DNA of 6,575 nucleotides from JAGQTE01 sp964648005. Its GTDB lineage: Bacteria; Actinomycetota; Acidimicrobiia; Acidimicrobiales; Acidimicrobilacustridaceae. Both the position numbers and the translations under genes were made by a program. Location of the stretch: positions 1 through 6,575 of the forward strand of contig CAZYKR010000245.1 in assembly GCA_964648005.1 (NCBI GenBank). Reading direction: 5' to 3'. Within the stretch, counting starts at the first letter, position 1; every line of letters begins with the position of its first letter. Below the pieces are notes generated by a model, which did not search any database, was not told the origin of the DNA, and saw only the letters and a program-made list of their open reading frames with translations. Positions 1 through 6,220 of the stretch are shown piece by piece.

Positions 1-270
1 GTTGGAGGCGAAGGCCTCCACGTAGGTGGCCGCGGTGTCGTCGAGACGTAGCTCGCCCTCGCGCAGCAGCTGCCAGATGACCGCCGCGATCAGCGCCTTG
101 GTGCAGCTGAACATGACGTAGCGCTGGTCGGGCGCGGCGTCGCCGAGCGTCTCGTGCAGCACGAGCTCGCCGTCGCGTGCCACCGCGAGCTGGCAGCTCG
201 GCAAGAGGCCGTCGTCGATCTCGCGTCGGGCACGTTCGAGCACGGGGGCGTACGCAGCGGCATCGGTCAT
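1..270 (-). CDS. Beta-lactamase-family serine hydrolase (class C / esterase type), N-terminal part, runs off window
   Basis: Reading the minus strand from the ATG at 270 gives 90 uninterrupted codons to the window edge, so only the N-terminus is present. The protein starts MTDAAAYAPVLERARREIDD and has the layout of the beta-lactamase/penicillin-binding fold. A first helix is followed by strands around residues 26-39 (CQLAVARDGELVLHE), then MFSCTKAL with S55-x-x-K58, the nucleophile and general base of this family, then an amphipathic helix and the EGELRLDD turn (residues 71-78) that normally follows. Family members include class C beta-lactamases, D-aminopeptidases and many carboxylesterases. 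The lack of a signal peptide and the position next to lipid genes favour a cytoplasmic esterase, but this is inference. The YxN and HxG motifs lie outside the window. It is divergent from the WS/DGAT gene with almost no space between the starts. A GTG at codon 10 is an alternative start. Confidence 0.85.
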   Translation of the reverse strand, partial: MTDAAAYAPVLERARREIDDGLLPSCQLAVARDGELVLHETLGDAAPDQRYVMFSCTKALIAAVIWQLLREGELRLDDTAATYVEAFASN

Positions 271-290
271 GGCCTGAGATGATGGCGCAC

Positions 291-1703
291 ATGGAGCGGC
301 TGAGCGGGCTGGACGCGGGCTTCTTGTACATGGAGACGCCGACGCTGCTCATGCACACCCTCAAGCTGGCGATCCTCGAGCCGCCGGTCGCCGTCGATGC
401 CTTGCCGCTCGAGTGGGTGCGCGAGCGCATCGCTGACCGCCTCCACCTGCTGCCGCCGTTCCGGCGGCGGCTGGTCGAGGTGCCGTTCGGTCTGCATCAC
501 CCGTTGTGGATCGAAGACCCGGACTTCGACCTCGAATACCACGTGCGGCGCGTGCAGGTGCCGCCACCGGGTACGCCAGCGCAGATGGATCGGGTCGTGG
601 CCGAGCTGGCGTCACGCCCGCTCGACCGGCGCCGCCCGCTGTGGGAGCTGTCGGTGCTCAACGGCCTCGAAGGGGGCCGGATCGCGGTGCTGATCAAGAT
701 CCACCACGCCGCTGCCGACGGCGTCGCGGCGGCGGCCCTGCTCGCCAACGTCATGGCGACGGACGTCCCCGCGTCGTTGGAGCCCGGCCGACCCGCCACG
801 CCCTGGCGACCCGAACCCGTGCCGACGCCGTGGGCGCTGGTGCGTGACGCGTTGGCGGACCAGGCCCGGCAGTGGCGTCGCCTGCCGGAGCTGCTCCACC
901 GCACGGTGGCGCGGGTCGTGGCGCTCGTGCGCCACAAGCGCGGCGCGCCGGTGCGCACGCCCGTCCCGATGCTGTCGACGCCGCGGACGCGCTTCGGCGC
1001 CGCGCTGACCCCGCATCGGTCCTTCGCCACCTGCTCGCTGCCCTTCGCCGACCTGCGCCTGGTCAAGGACGCCTTCGAGGTGACGATCAACGATGTGTTC
1101 CTGGCGATCGTCGCCGGGGCGTTGCGATCCTGGCTCGCCGACCACGGCGAGCTGCCGGCGCGCCCGCTCGTCGCCGGCGTGCCGGTGTCGACCGACCGGC
1201 CCGACGAGATCCTGCGCCTCGGCGGCAACCGTGTGTCGAACATGTTCACCACCTTGGCGACCGACGAGGCCGATCCGGCGCAGCGTCTGGCGACGATCCA
1301 CCGCACGACCGCCGAGGCGAAGGTGGTGCAGAACCTCCTGGGGGCCGAGATGATGGCGGACTGGGTGCAATACACCCCCGGACGGCCCTACAGCTGGGTC
1401 GTGCGGCAGTGGTCACGCCATGGCGTCGCCGATCAGCTGCCGGCACCGATCAACGTCGTCGTGTCGAACGTCCCCGGGCCCCGGACGCCGCTGTTCGCCG
1501 GCTCGGCGCGCCTCGACGCCATCTTCTCGGTCGGCCCGATCCTGGAGGGGGTCGGTCTCAACATCACCGGCTGGAGCTACGGCGACGACCTGCACGTGGG
1601 GTTGCTGGCGTGCCGGGAGCACCTCGACGACCCGCACGAGGTCACCGACCGGCTCCGTGGCGCCCTCGACGAGCTCGTCGCCCTCGCCACCGTCGACGCG
1701 TGA
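291..1703 (+). CDS. Wax ester synthase / diacylglycerol acyltransferase (WS/DGAT)
   Basis: This enzyme esterifies fatty acyl-CoA with diacylglycerol or fatty alcohols to make storage triacylglycerol or wax esters, usually at the inner membrane face or lipid-body surface. From the ATG at 291 it is 470 residues, normal for the family, and starts with the typical MERLSGLDAGFLYMETP. The condensing motif HHxxxDG is intact (IHHAAADG, H138, H139, D143, G144). It is preceded by the conserved PLDRRRPLWEL (110-120) and followed by the INDVFLAIVAGALR block (N267, D268) and by INVVVSNVPGPRTPLF (387-402) in the C-terminal domain. In-frame ATGs at 279 and 282 would add three or four residues (MMAH). The 291 start was preferred because it matches the family N-terminus, although no strong Shine-Dalgarno is visible. 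The in-frame extension back to 177 runs through the divergent hydrolase and is not credible. The isozyme and substrate preference cannot be read from sequence. Confidence 0.93.
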   Translation: MERLSGLDAGFLYMETPTLLMHTLKLAILEPPVAVDALPLEWVRERIADRLHLLPPFRRRLVEVPFGLHHPLWIEDPDFDLEYHVRRVQVPPPGTPAQMDRVVAELASRPLDRRRPLWELSVLNGLEGGRIAVLIKIHHAAADGVAAAALLANVMATDVPASLEPGRPATPWRPEPVPTPWALVRDALADQARQWRRLPELLHRTVARVVALVRHKRGAPVRTPVPMLSTPRTRFGAALTPHRSFATCSLPFADLRLVKDAFEVTINDVFLAIVAGALRSWLADHGELPARPLVAGVPVSTDRPDEILRLGGNRVSNMFTTLATDEADPAQRLATIHRTTAEAKVVQNLLGAEMMADWVQYTPGRPYSWVVRQWSRHGVADQLPAPINVVVSNVPGPRTPLFAGSARLDAIFSVGPILEGVGLNITGWSYGDDLHVGLLACREHLDDPHEVTDRLRGALDELVALATVDA

Positions 1704-1705
1704 TC

Positions 1706-1711
1706 TAACCT
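1706..1711 (+). promoter_or_regulatory. Possible leaderless -10 box for the phospholipase C gene
   Basis: TAACCT fits the actinobacterial TANNNT -10 pattern and lies 8 nt before the ATG at 1720, so transcription could begin at or next to the start codon. No purine-rich ribosome binding site precedes this ATG, as expected for a leaderless mRNA. No convincing -35 is visible, and one short AT-containing hexamer could occur by chance. The spacing resembles the second such box at 6192-6197, which strengthens both slightly. Confidence 0.4.
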
Positions 1712-1719
1712 CGTGCGCC

Positions 1720-2859
1720 ATGCGCAGAGCGATCCTGGCGGTGTTGACCGGCGTCCTCGTGGCGGTCGTGGCCTTCGGTGCGGCGGCCCCGGCGGGCGTC
1801 CTGGTGAAGCTCAACGAGGTCCAGGTCATCGGGACGCACAACAGCTACCACATCGAGCCGCCCGCCGATCTGCTCGAGATGCTGATCAACATCGATCCGG
1901 CGGCCAAGGAGCTGGCGTACTCCCATCCGCCGCTCGGCGACCAGTTCTCCTACGAGGGCGTGCGCCAGATCGAGCTCGACGTCTACGCCGATCCTGCCGG
2001 CACGCTGTGGCGGCCGATCGGTCGCAGCGGGTTCAAGGTGTTCCACATCGAGGGATTCGACGAGCGGTCCACCTGCGAGGTGTTCGTCGACTGCCTCGCT
2101 GAGGTCAAGGCGTGGTCCGACGCTCGCCCGGCGCACATGCCGATCGCCATCCTGATCGAGGTCAAGGACAACGCCGACCTGCCCGGGCCGCCGGACCCGA
2201 TCCCGGTCGGTCCCGCCGAGCTCGATGCGCTCGACGCCGAGATCCGCTCGGTCTTCGCCGCCGACCGGTTGATCGAACCCGACGACGTGCGCGGCGCCCG
2301 GCCGACGTTGGAGGAGGCGGTGCTCGCAGGGGAGTGGCCGGCCATCGACGACGTCCGCGGCGACGTGATCTTCCTGCTCGACAACAAGCGCGACGAATAT
2401 CGCAGCGGCCACCCGTCGCTCGAGGGGCGCGTGGCGTTCACACCCTCGTCCCCGGGGCAGCCCGATGCCGCGTTCATCAAGGAGAACGACCCGACCGGCG
2501 CCAAGACCGCCGAGATCCAGGGCCTCGTCGCCGCCGGCTACGTCGTGCGCACCCGGGCCGACACCCCGGTTCTCACCCCCCAGTCGGGTGACACGTCCCA
2601 GCGGGACGCCGCCCTGGCCAGCGGTGCGCAGTGGGTCAGCACCGACTACCCGGTCCCCGGGTACTCCGAGCGATGGGGCTCGGACTACGTGGCTGCGATC
2701 CCGGGCGGCAACCCCGCTCGGTGCAACCCGGTGAACGGACCTGCGGGCTGCAACGCGGCGTTGATCGAGGACCTCCCGCCCGAGCAGCGTCCGACGACGA
2801 CGAGCACCACCTCCACGGCACCGCCCGCGGCGACGGTGACCCCCGCGTTCACCGGCTAG
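1720..2859 (+). CDS. Secreted phosphoinositide-specific phospholipase C, Ca2+-dependent (PI-PLC-C1-like)
   Basis: The 379-residue product begins with a Sec-type signal peptide: MRRAIL, a hydrophobic stretch to about residue 22, then small residues with likely cleavage near AAAPAG (21-26). The mature part has the PLC-like TIM-barrel signature: VIGTHNSYHI with catalytic H40, IELDVYAD with candidate metal ligands E85 and D87, and VFHIEGFDE with the second catalytic His H109, followed by LIEVKD (145-150) and STDYPVPGY near the barrel end. This order and spacing fit the Ca2+-dependent bacterial PI-PLC family, which cleaves phosphoinositides to diacylglycerol and inositol phosphate. Cys pairs at 119/125 and 335/344 could form disulfides outside the cytoplasm. 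The C-terminus is a Thr/Ser/Pro-rich tail (about 354-379) with no membrane anchor. The gene starts 16 nt after WS/DGAT and overlaps the next start by one base. The exact substrate is inferred; another phosphodiester lipid or glycerophosphodiester is possible. Confidence 0.85.
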   Translation: MRRAILAVLTGVLVAVVAFGAAAPAGVLVKLNEVQVIGTHNSYHIEPPADLLEMLINIDPAAKELAYSHPPLGDQFSYEGVRQIELDVYADPAGTLWRPIGRSGFKVFHIEGFDERSTCEVFVDCLAEVKAWSDARPAHMPIAILIEVKDNADLPGPPDPIPVGPAELDALDAEIRSVFAADRLIEPDDVRGARPTLEEAVLAGEWPAIDDVRGDVIFLLDNKRDEYRSGHPSLEGRVAFTPSSPGQPDAAFIKENDPTGAKTAEIQGLVAAGYVVRTRADTPVLTPQSGDTSQRDAALASGAQWVSTDYPVPGYSERWGSDYVAAIPGGNPARCNPVNGPAGCNAALIEDLPPEQRPTTTSTTSTAPPAATVTPAFTG

Positions 2860-4262
2860 TGGCCCGCGACCGAACGGACCGCCGTCCCGCGACCACCGGG
2901 TGGGCCATCGCCAAGACCATGCTCGTGGTGGCGATCGTGGCGTTGGGCGTCTCGGTGTGGCTCGCCTTCACGCCGATGCAGAACCCGGGCGTGCAGGACT
3001 GCGGCACCGCGCTGGGCTACATCGTGTTCAACCGGCCCGATCTGCGGGCGACGCCCGGTGAGACGCCCGGGTCGACCGAGCTCGCCCTGCAGGCCACCTG
3101 CCGTGAGCGCGTGGTGCCCCAGCTCGGACGGGCGGCGCTGGCGTTGGGAGCGGCCTTGGTCGTGGGCATCATCGGTGCCGCGGTCGGCATCATCGACGAC
3201 TACGTCGCCTACCGCAGGGCGCCGAGGTTCGAGACGCTGCTGCGCGAACGCCCGGCCGACGCGCCTGGTCGGTATCTGCGCGCGCCCCTCGCCGTGGCCC
3301 CGAGCGCCGTGGGGCGCCGCCTGCCGCCGGTCGAGGCGCGCGACGTCGCGGTGCTCGCCGGCATCGGTGTGATGGCGTTCGCCGTGCTCGTCGGCGTCGC
3401 CGGGCCCAGCGCCGTGGGCGATGCGCTCGGTGGGCTTCAGTGGACGTTGGTGGCCCTGGCGCTGGCGGCACAGGTGCTGGGGGTCGTCGCCGCCTCGGGT
3501 CAGGAGCTCCTCGCGGGTGGTGGCCCGCCGCGCCTCGCCGCCGGGGTGGCGGTGCAATCGGGCGCGGCCCAGCGGCTCGTGCCAGGTCTCGGACCGCTCG
3601 GTTACGACTCCTATGCGCTGGTGTGGCGGGGTTGGGCGCGACCGGTCGCCCTCGACGCGCTCCGGCGTCGCCAAGGTGTCGGCGTCCTCGGGTGGCTGGT
3701 GGTGGCCCCGGCGTTCGGGCTGGTGGCGTGGGGCGCGCCGCGGCCGGAGATCAGCGCCTCGGCGGGTTTGTGGGTGCTGCTGGCAGCGACCGTGGTGTTC
3801 GTGCTCGTCGGGCTGGGCCGCGCCGGCGATCGGTGGCGCCGGCTCCTGGTCCGTCCGGCGACCCCGGTCGCCCTGGTGCGCCGGCGTCCGGAGGAGGCGG
3901 CGATGGTGCACGCCGTTCGGTTGGGCGGGCAGCTCGCGGCGGCGGTGGCGTTGCCGCTCGCCGGCATCGCGTCGTTCGCCCTCGTCGTGGCCGCGAGCGG
4001 TGGCCGGATCTCGTTCGCCGGCGCGGCGAGCGTGGCGCTCGCCGCCATGGCGGCGGCAGCGCTGGTGCCCACGCCCGGGGGCGTCGGGGGCGTCGAGGCC
4101 GTCGTCGGGCTCGGCCTCGTGCTGCTCGGCGTGCCGTTGGCCTCGGCGGCGGCGGCGGTCGTCGTGTGGCGGGTGCTCACGCTGTGGCTGCCGCTGGCGG
4201 TGGGCGTCGTGCCCTTCCGCCGAGCGACGGCCGCGTCACTCGGTCGTGCGGTACTTGCGTGA
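2859..4262 (+). CDS. Polytopic membrane protein with flippase-like (LPG synthase TM / UPF0104-type) domain
   Basis: The GTG at 2859 shares its G with the TAG stop of the phospholipase gene (TAGTG), which suggests translational coupling. The product is 467 residues. TM1 is at about 16-38 and TM2 at about 93-114. Between them is a probably external loop of about 55 residues with two cysteines (C48 in QDCGTALGY and C81 in QATCRER). A cytoplasmic linker is followed by some seven further hydrophobic segments from about 162 to 451. The last part holds PTPGGVGGVEA (404-414), then a hydrophobic helix and WRVLTLWLPLAVG (437-449, R438). This is the hallmark of the lysylphosphatidylglycerol synthase TM / flippase-like family, whose members flip or modify lipids. 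The two-TM Cys-loop N-terminus is not part of that domain and may be a separate module. An ATG at 2919 is an alternative start but would cut into TM1. The 3' end overlaps the convergent oxygenase gene by 27 nt. The transported lipid is unknown. Confidence 0.8.
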   Translation: MARDRTDRRPATTGWAIAKTMLVVAIVALGVSVWLAFTPMQNPGVQDCGTALGYIVFNRPDLRATPGETPGSTELALQATCRERVVPQLGRAALALGAALVVGIIGAAVGIIDDYVAYRRAPRFETLLRERPADAPGRYLRAPLAVAPSAVGRRLPPVEARDVAVLAGIGVMAFAVLVGVAGPSAVGDALGGLQWTLVALALAAQVLGVVAASGQELLAGGGPPRLAAGVAVQSGAAQRLVPGLGPLGYDSYALVWRGWARPVALDALRRRQGVGVLGWLVVAPAFGLVAWGAPRPEISASAGLWVLLAATVVFVLVGLGRAGDRWRRLLVRPATPVALVRRRPEEAAMVHAVRLGGQLAAAVALPLAGIASFALVVAASGGRISFAGAASVALAAMAAAALVPTPGGVGGVEAVVGLGLVLLGVPLASAAAAVVVWRVLTLWLPLAVGVVPFRRATAASLGRAVLA

Positions 4263-5327
4263 GGCCGTCGCCTCGGTCGGGATGAACTCGGGTTGGAACT
4301 CGACGTCGGGCGGCTCGGGCGCCCACACGTCGTGCTCGCCGTCGACCGCGTCGGCATAGAACTGGCTGTACCACTTGCGGAACTTCATGAACGGCGGGTC
4401 CGTGTCGGCCAGCGCCGGCCGGCGCAGGTGCGCCTTGTTCTCCCAGATCGGGCGGTCTTCCTCGAACTGCTTGGCGACCTCGCGCACGAACGCCTCGCCG
4501 ACGCTGGACGTGGTGGCGGCGTCGCCGAGCTTCTTGGTCCGGAAGTTGAAGCGCACCTCGCAGCGGTTCTGATCGACCGGGACCGCGGCGCCGATGAGGA
4601 AGGTGTCGACGATGCCGGAGAACCGCGTGATGCCGAAGCCCGGTCCCTGGTTGTCGACGTCGATGCGCCCGTCGACCACGCCGCGCGGCGTCGGGAACTT
4701 CTGGATCGATCGCATGCGTGCCACGTGGCCGTCGGTCTCGTACGACTCGATCTCGGGCACGACCTCGGTGTTGTGCACGTACCGGAAGTGCGGCCCGTCG
4801 ACCGAGTTCTCGGCGAGCTCCTGGCTGGCGGCAGCGACGGCGAAGTGGACGGTGGACCACTCGCTGTACTCGTCGCTCGTCGCCTCGTCGGGGATGTCGA
4901 GCTCGAACAGCGGGGGCTCGTCGTGCGGGTGGTACCAGGCGACGATGAGGTGATCGCCGATCTCGCGCACGGGGTAGGACCGGACGCGCGCCTTGGCGTT
5001 GGTGCGTTCCGAGTAAGGGATCCGGGTGTTCGTGCCCTCGGCGTCGAACTCCCACCCGTGGAACGGGCACTGCAGCTGGCAACGCTGCACGACCTTGCCG
5101 CCGTAGCCGAAGTGGCCGCCGAGGTGCGGGCAGAAGGCGTCGTTGAGGTGCACCTCGCCGTCGTCGTCGCGCCAGAGCACCAGGTGGCGACCGAAGTAGA
5201 AGCGCGGCACCACCGCGCCGGGCTCGAGCTCGGAGGACCACGCCACCTGGAACCAGCCGTAGGGCATGCGGAACGGGTACCGGTTGTCGTCCTCGTGCGG
5301 GACGACCTGATCGAGGATGTCGCTCAT
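4236..5327 (-). CDS. Rieske [2Fe-2S] non-heme iron oxygenase, KshA-like (terminal oxygenase component)
   Basis: This 363-residue protein has an N-terminal Rieske domain with cluster ligands C66, H68 (CPH), C87 and H90 (CPFHGW). The C-terminal catalytic domain has mononuclear iron motif D177-x2-H180-x4-H185 (ENSVDGPHFRYVH). D291 in FEEDRPIWENK is the likely third iron ligand, and it is followed by FRKWYSQFYAD (316-326). The DxxIWxxK and RxWYxQFY blocks are the arrangement of 3-ketosteroid 9-alpha-hydroxylase oxygenase (KshA) and related sterol-acting Rieske enzymes such as DAF-36/Neverland. It would take electrons from a separate ferredoxin reductase, not present here, and hydroxylate or desaturate a polycyclic or CoA-linked substrate. 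The start ATG overlaps the amidohydrolase stop (ATGA), and a GAAAGG at 5341-5346 is a distant candidate ribosome binding site. The KshA-class assignment is firm; true KshA function is not. The KstR-like operator upstream of the pair supports a steroid or lipid role. Confidence 0.9.
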   Translation of the reverse strand: MSDILDQVVPHEDDNRYPFRMPYGWFQVAWSSELEPGAVVPRFYFGRHLVLWRDDDGEVHLNDAFCPHLGGHFGYGGKVVQRCQLQCPFHGWEFDAEGTNTRIPYSERTNAKARVRSYPVREIGDHLIVAWYHPHDEPPLFELDIPDEATSDEYSEWSTVHFAVAAASQELAENSVDGPHFRYVHNTEVVPEIESYETDGHVARMRSIQKFPTPRGVVDGRIDVDNQGPGFGITRFSGIVDTFLIGAAVPVDQNRCEVRFNFRTKKLGDAATTSSVGEAFVREVAKQFEEDRPIWENKAHLRRPALADTDPPFMKFRKWYSQFYADAVDGEHDVWAPEPPDVEFQPEFIPTEATASRKYRTTE

Positions 5328-6184
5328 GGCAGCTGTAGGACCTTTCTCGCGTTGTCGCGGAGGAACTTGGGCCAGACCTCGTCGCGCAGCGGCACGTGCG
5401 CCAACTCGGAGAAGATCCGCTCGAGGGAGAGGCCCATCGGGAAGTAGCCCGCGTACAGCACCTTGTCGGCACCGCGGGTGTTGGCGTAGTCGATGATCGC
5501 CTTGGGGTAGTAGCGGGGGGCGAACGCCGAGGTGGAGTAGTAGAGGTTCGGCCACTTCAGCATGAGCTTGACGGCCAGGTCGGCCCAGGGCTCGGCGCCG
5601 TGGCGCATGACGATCTTGAGCTCGGGGAAGAACCAACAGACCTCGTCGAGCAGCTCGACGTGCTGGCACAGCATCGGCAGGCGCGGCCCGGGCACGCCGA
5701 CGCAGATGAAGATGGGGATGTCGAGCTCCACGCAGGTGGCGTAGATGGGGTAGAGGCGCTTGTCGTCGATCGGCACCTGGGGGTGGCACCCCGCGGGGAA
5801 CAGCTGCGCCGAGCGGGCGCCCAGCACCTCGACGGCGTAGCGCAGGTCGCGCACGGCGTCCATGCCCCGGTTGGGGTCGACGCTGACGGACGCGAAGAAC
5901 CGGTCGGGGTGCTCGGCCAGGGCCCGGTGCTGCTCGCCGGCGGTGCCGATCATGGCCTGCTCGATGCCGAAGCGGTCCATCTCGCGCAGGACCCAGGCCA
6001 CCGGGTCGTCGGTGTCGGGGTCGTCGGGGACCTCTTTGAACATGTACTGCGCCGGGAACTCGAACTCCTCGCGGCTCTCGCGATCGCGCAGCTGCGGCGT
6101 CATGAACCGGTACCACTCCTCGCGCTTCCCGTCCGGGATGCCGAGCATGGTGTCGATCACGCCGACATCGGCGGGCATGGCCAT
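5324..6184 (-). CDS. Amidohydrolase-2-family-like protein with most metal ligands replaced
   Basis: This 286-residue protein shows the amidohydrolase-2 (ACMSD/resorcylate decarboxylase-like) barrel pattern: VGVIDTMLG at strand 1 (7-15), HPDRFFASVSVDPNRG (92-107), GARSAQLFPAG (122-132), LYPIYATCVELDIPIFI (144-160), FPELKIVMRHGAEPW (186-200), WPNLYYSTSAFAP (211-223) and a final KVLYAGYFP (241-249). The usual HxH after the first strand is absent: M13 and G15 stand there. C161 sits where a His follows strand 5, and the normal GSDxP/GTDxP Asp is replaced in AGYFP. Only H195 matches a catalytic His. A classical metal-dependent hydrolase or decarboxylase activity is therefore doubtful; it may bind a substrate or use another chemistry. 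It starts at the ATG at 6184, or at 6178 (M3). The -10 box 7 nt upstream favours 6184. An in-frame TAG eleven codons before the start limits any extension. The stop overlaps the oxygenase start by ATGA, so the two are probably co-translated partners. Confidence 0.85.
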   Translation of the reverse strand: MAMPADVGVIDTMLGIPDGKREEWYRFMTPQLRDRESREEFEFPAQYMFKEVPDDPDTDDPVAWVLREMDRFGIEQAMIGTAGEQHRALAEHPDRFFASVSVDPNRGMDAVRDLRYAVEVLGARSAQLFPAGCHPQVPIDDKRLYPIYATCVELDIPIFICVGVPGPRLPMLCQHVELLDEVCWFFPELKIVMRHGAEPWADLAVKLMLKWPNLYYSTSAFAPRYYPKAIIDYANTRGADKVLYAGYFPMGLSLERIFSELAHVPLRDEVWPKFLRDNARKVLQLP

Positions 6185-6191
6185 GACGTCG

Positions 6192-6197
6192 ACGTTA
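6192..6197 (-). promoter_or_regulatory. Probable leaderless -10 box for the amidohydrolase-oxygenase pair
   Basis: On the minus strand TAACGT (TANNNT type) ends 7 nt before the ATG at 6184, a spacing that puts the transcription start at the initiation codon. No Shine-Dalgarno sequence is seen before this ATG. The -35 region at 17-nt spacing falls on the palindrome at 6207-6220 rather than on a TTGAC-like element, so a protein bound there would cover the promoter. Confidence 0.55.
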
Positions 6198-6206
6198 GCG
6201 CGCAGG

Positions 6207-6220
6207 TAGAACGAGTTCTA
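6207..6220. promoter_or_regulatory. KstR-like operator (TAGAAC-n2-GTTCTA palindrome)
   Basis: The plus strand reads TAGAACGAGTTCTA, two perfect 6-bp inverted half-sites around a 2-bp centre. It matches every fixed position of the KstR consensus TnnAACnnGTTnnA; KstR is a TetR-family repressor of cholesterol and lipid degradation genes in mycobacteria and relatives. It covers the -35 position of the promoter ahead of the amidohydrolase gene, the right place for repression. Its last three bases (6218-6220) are also the TAG stop codon of the CoA-transferase gene. The match is seen directly; the identity of the regulator is inferred, since related TetR proteins may read similar sites and no regulator gene is in the window. 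Confidence 0.65.

Noticed and set aside
177..278. N-terminal extension of WS/DGAT back to position 177
   Set aside because: It reads through the divergent serine hydrolase and adds an Arg-rich segment absent from the family; the family N-terminus begins at MERLSGLDAGF.
497..1375. A 292-codon minus-strand open frame opposite the WS/DGAT gene
   Set aside because: The opposite strand encodes an intact WS/DGAT with all motifs. The antisense product is Arg/Ser/Thr-rich and low in complexity, typical of a GC-driven shadow.
2856..3911. A 351-codon minus-strand open frame opposite the flippase-like gene
   Set aside because: The product is His/Arg/Gln-rich without hydrophobic core or motif and overlaps a convincing membrane protein gene with the family's PTPGG motif.
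4278..4305. Repeat of GAACTCGG/GGAACTCG near the oxygenase 3' end, examined as a second operator
   Set aside because: It is a direct repeat in coding sequence with wrong half-site orientation and spacing for TnnAACnnGTTnnA, and it is explained by the codons for EFQPEF.
4293..5447. A 384-codon plus-strand open frame opposite the oxygenase and amidohydrolase genes
   Set aside because: It is antisense to two genes with clear catalytic motifs. Its product is an Arg/Val/Leu/Glu-rich sequence with no recognisable domain, as expected from high-GC shadow frames.
5328..6116. Long upstream extension of the oxygenase reading frame (626 codons in total)
   Set aside because: The extension is a frame-shifted reading of the amidohydrolase gene. 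The Rieske protein starts naturally at the ATG at 5327, which overlaps the preceding stop.
6184..6220. Possible CoA-transferase/amidohydrolase fusion by stop readthrough, since both lie in the same frame
   Set aside because: The TAG is followed by a promoter-like box and a good start codon, and both proteins have normal family termini. The shared frame is probably chance, at one in three.
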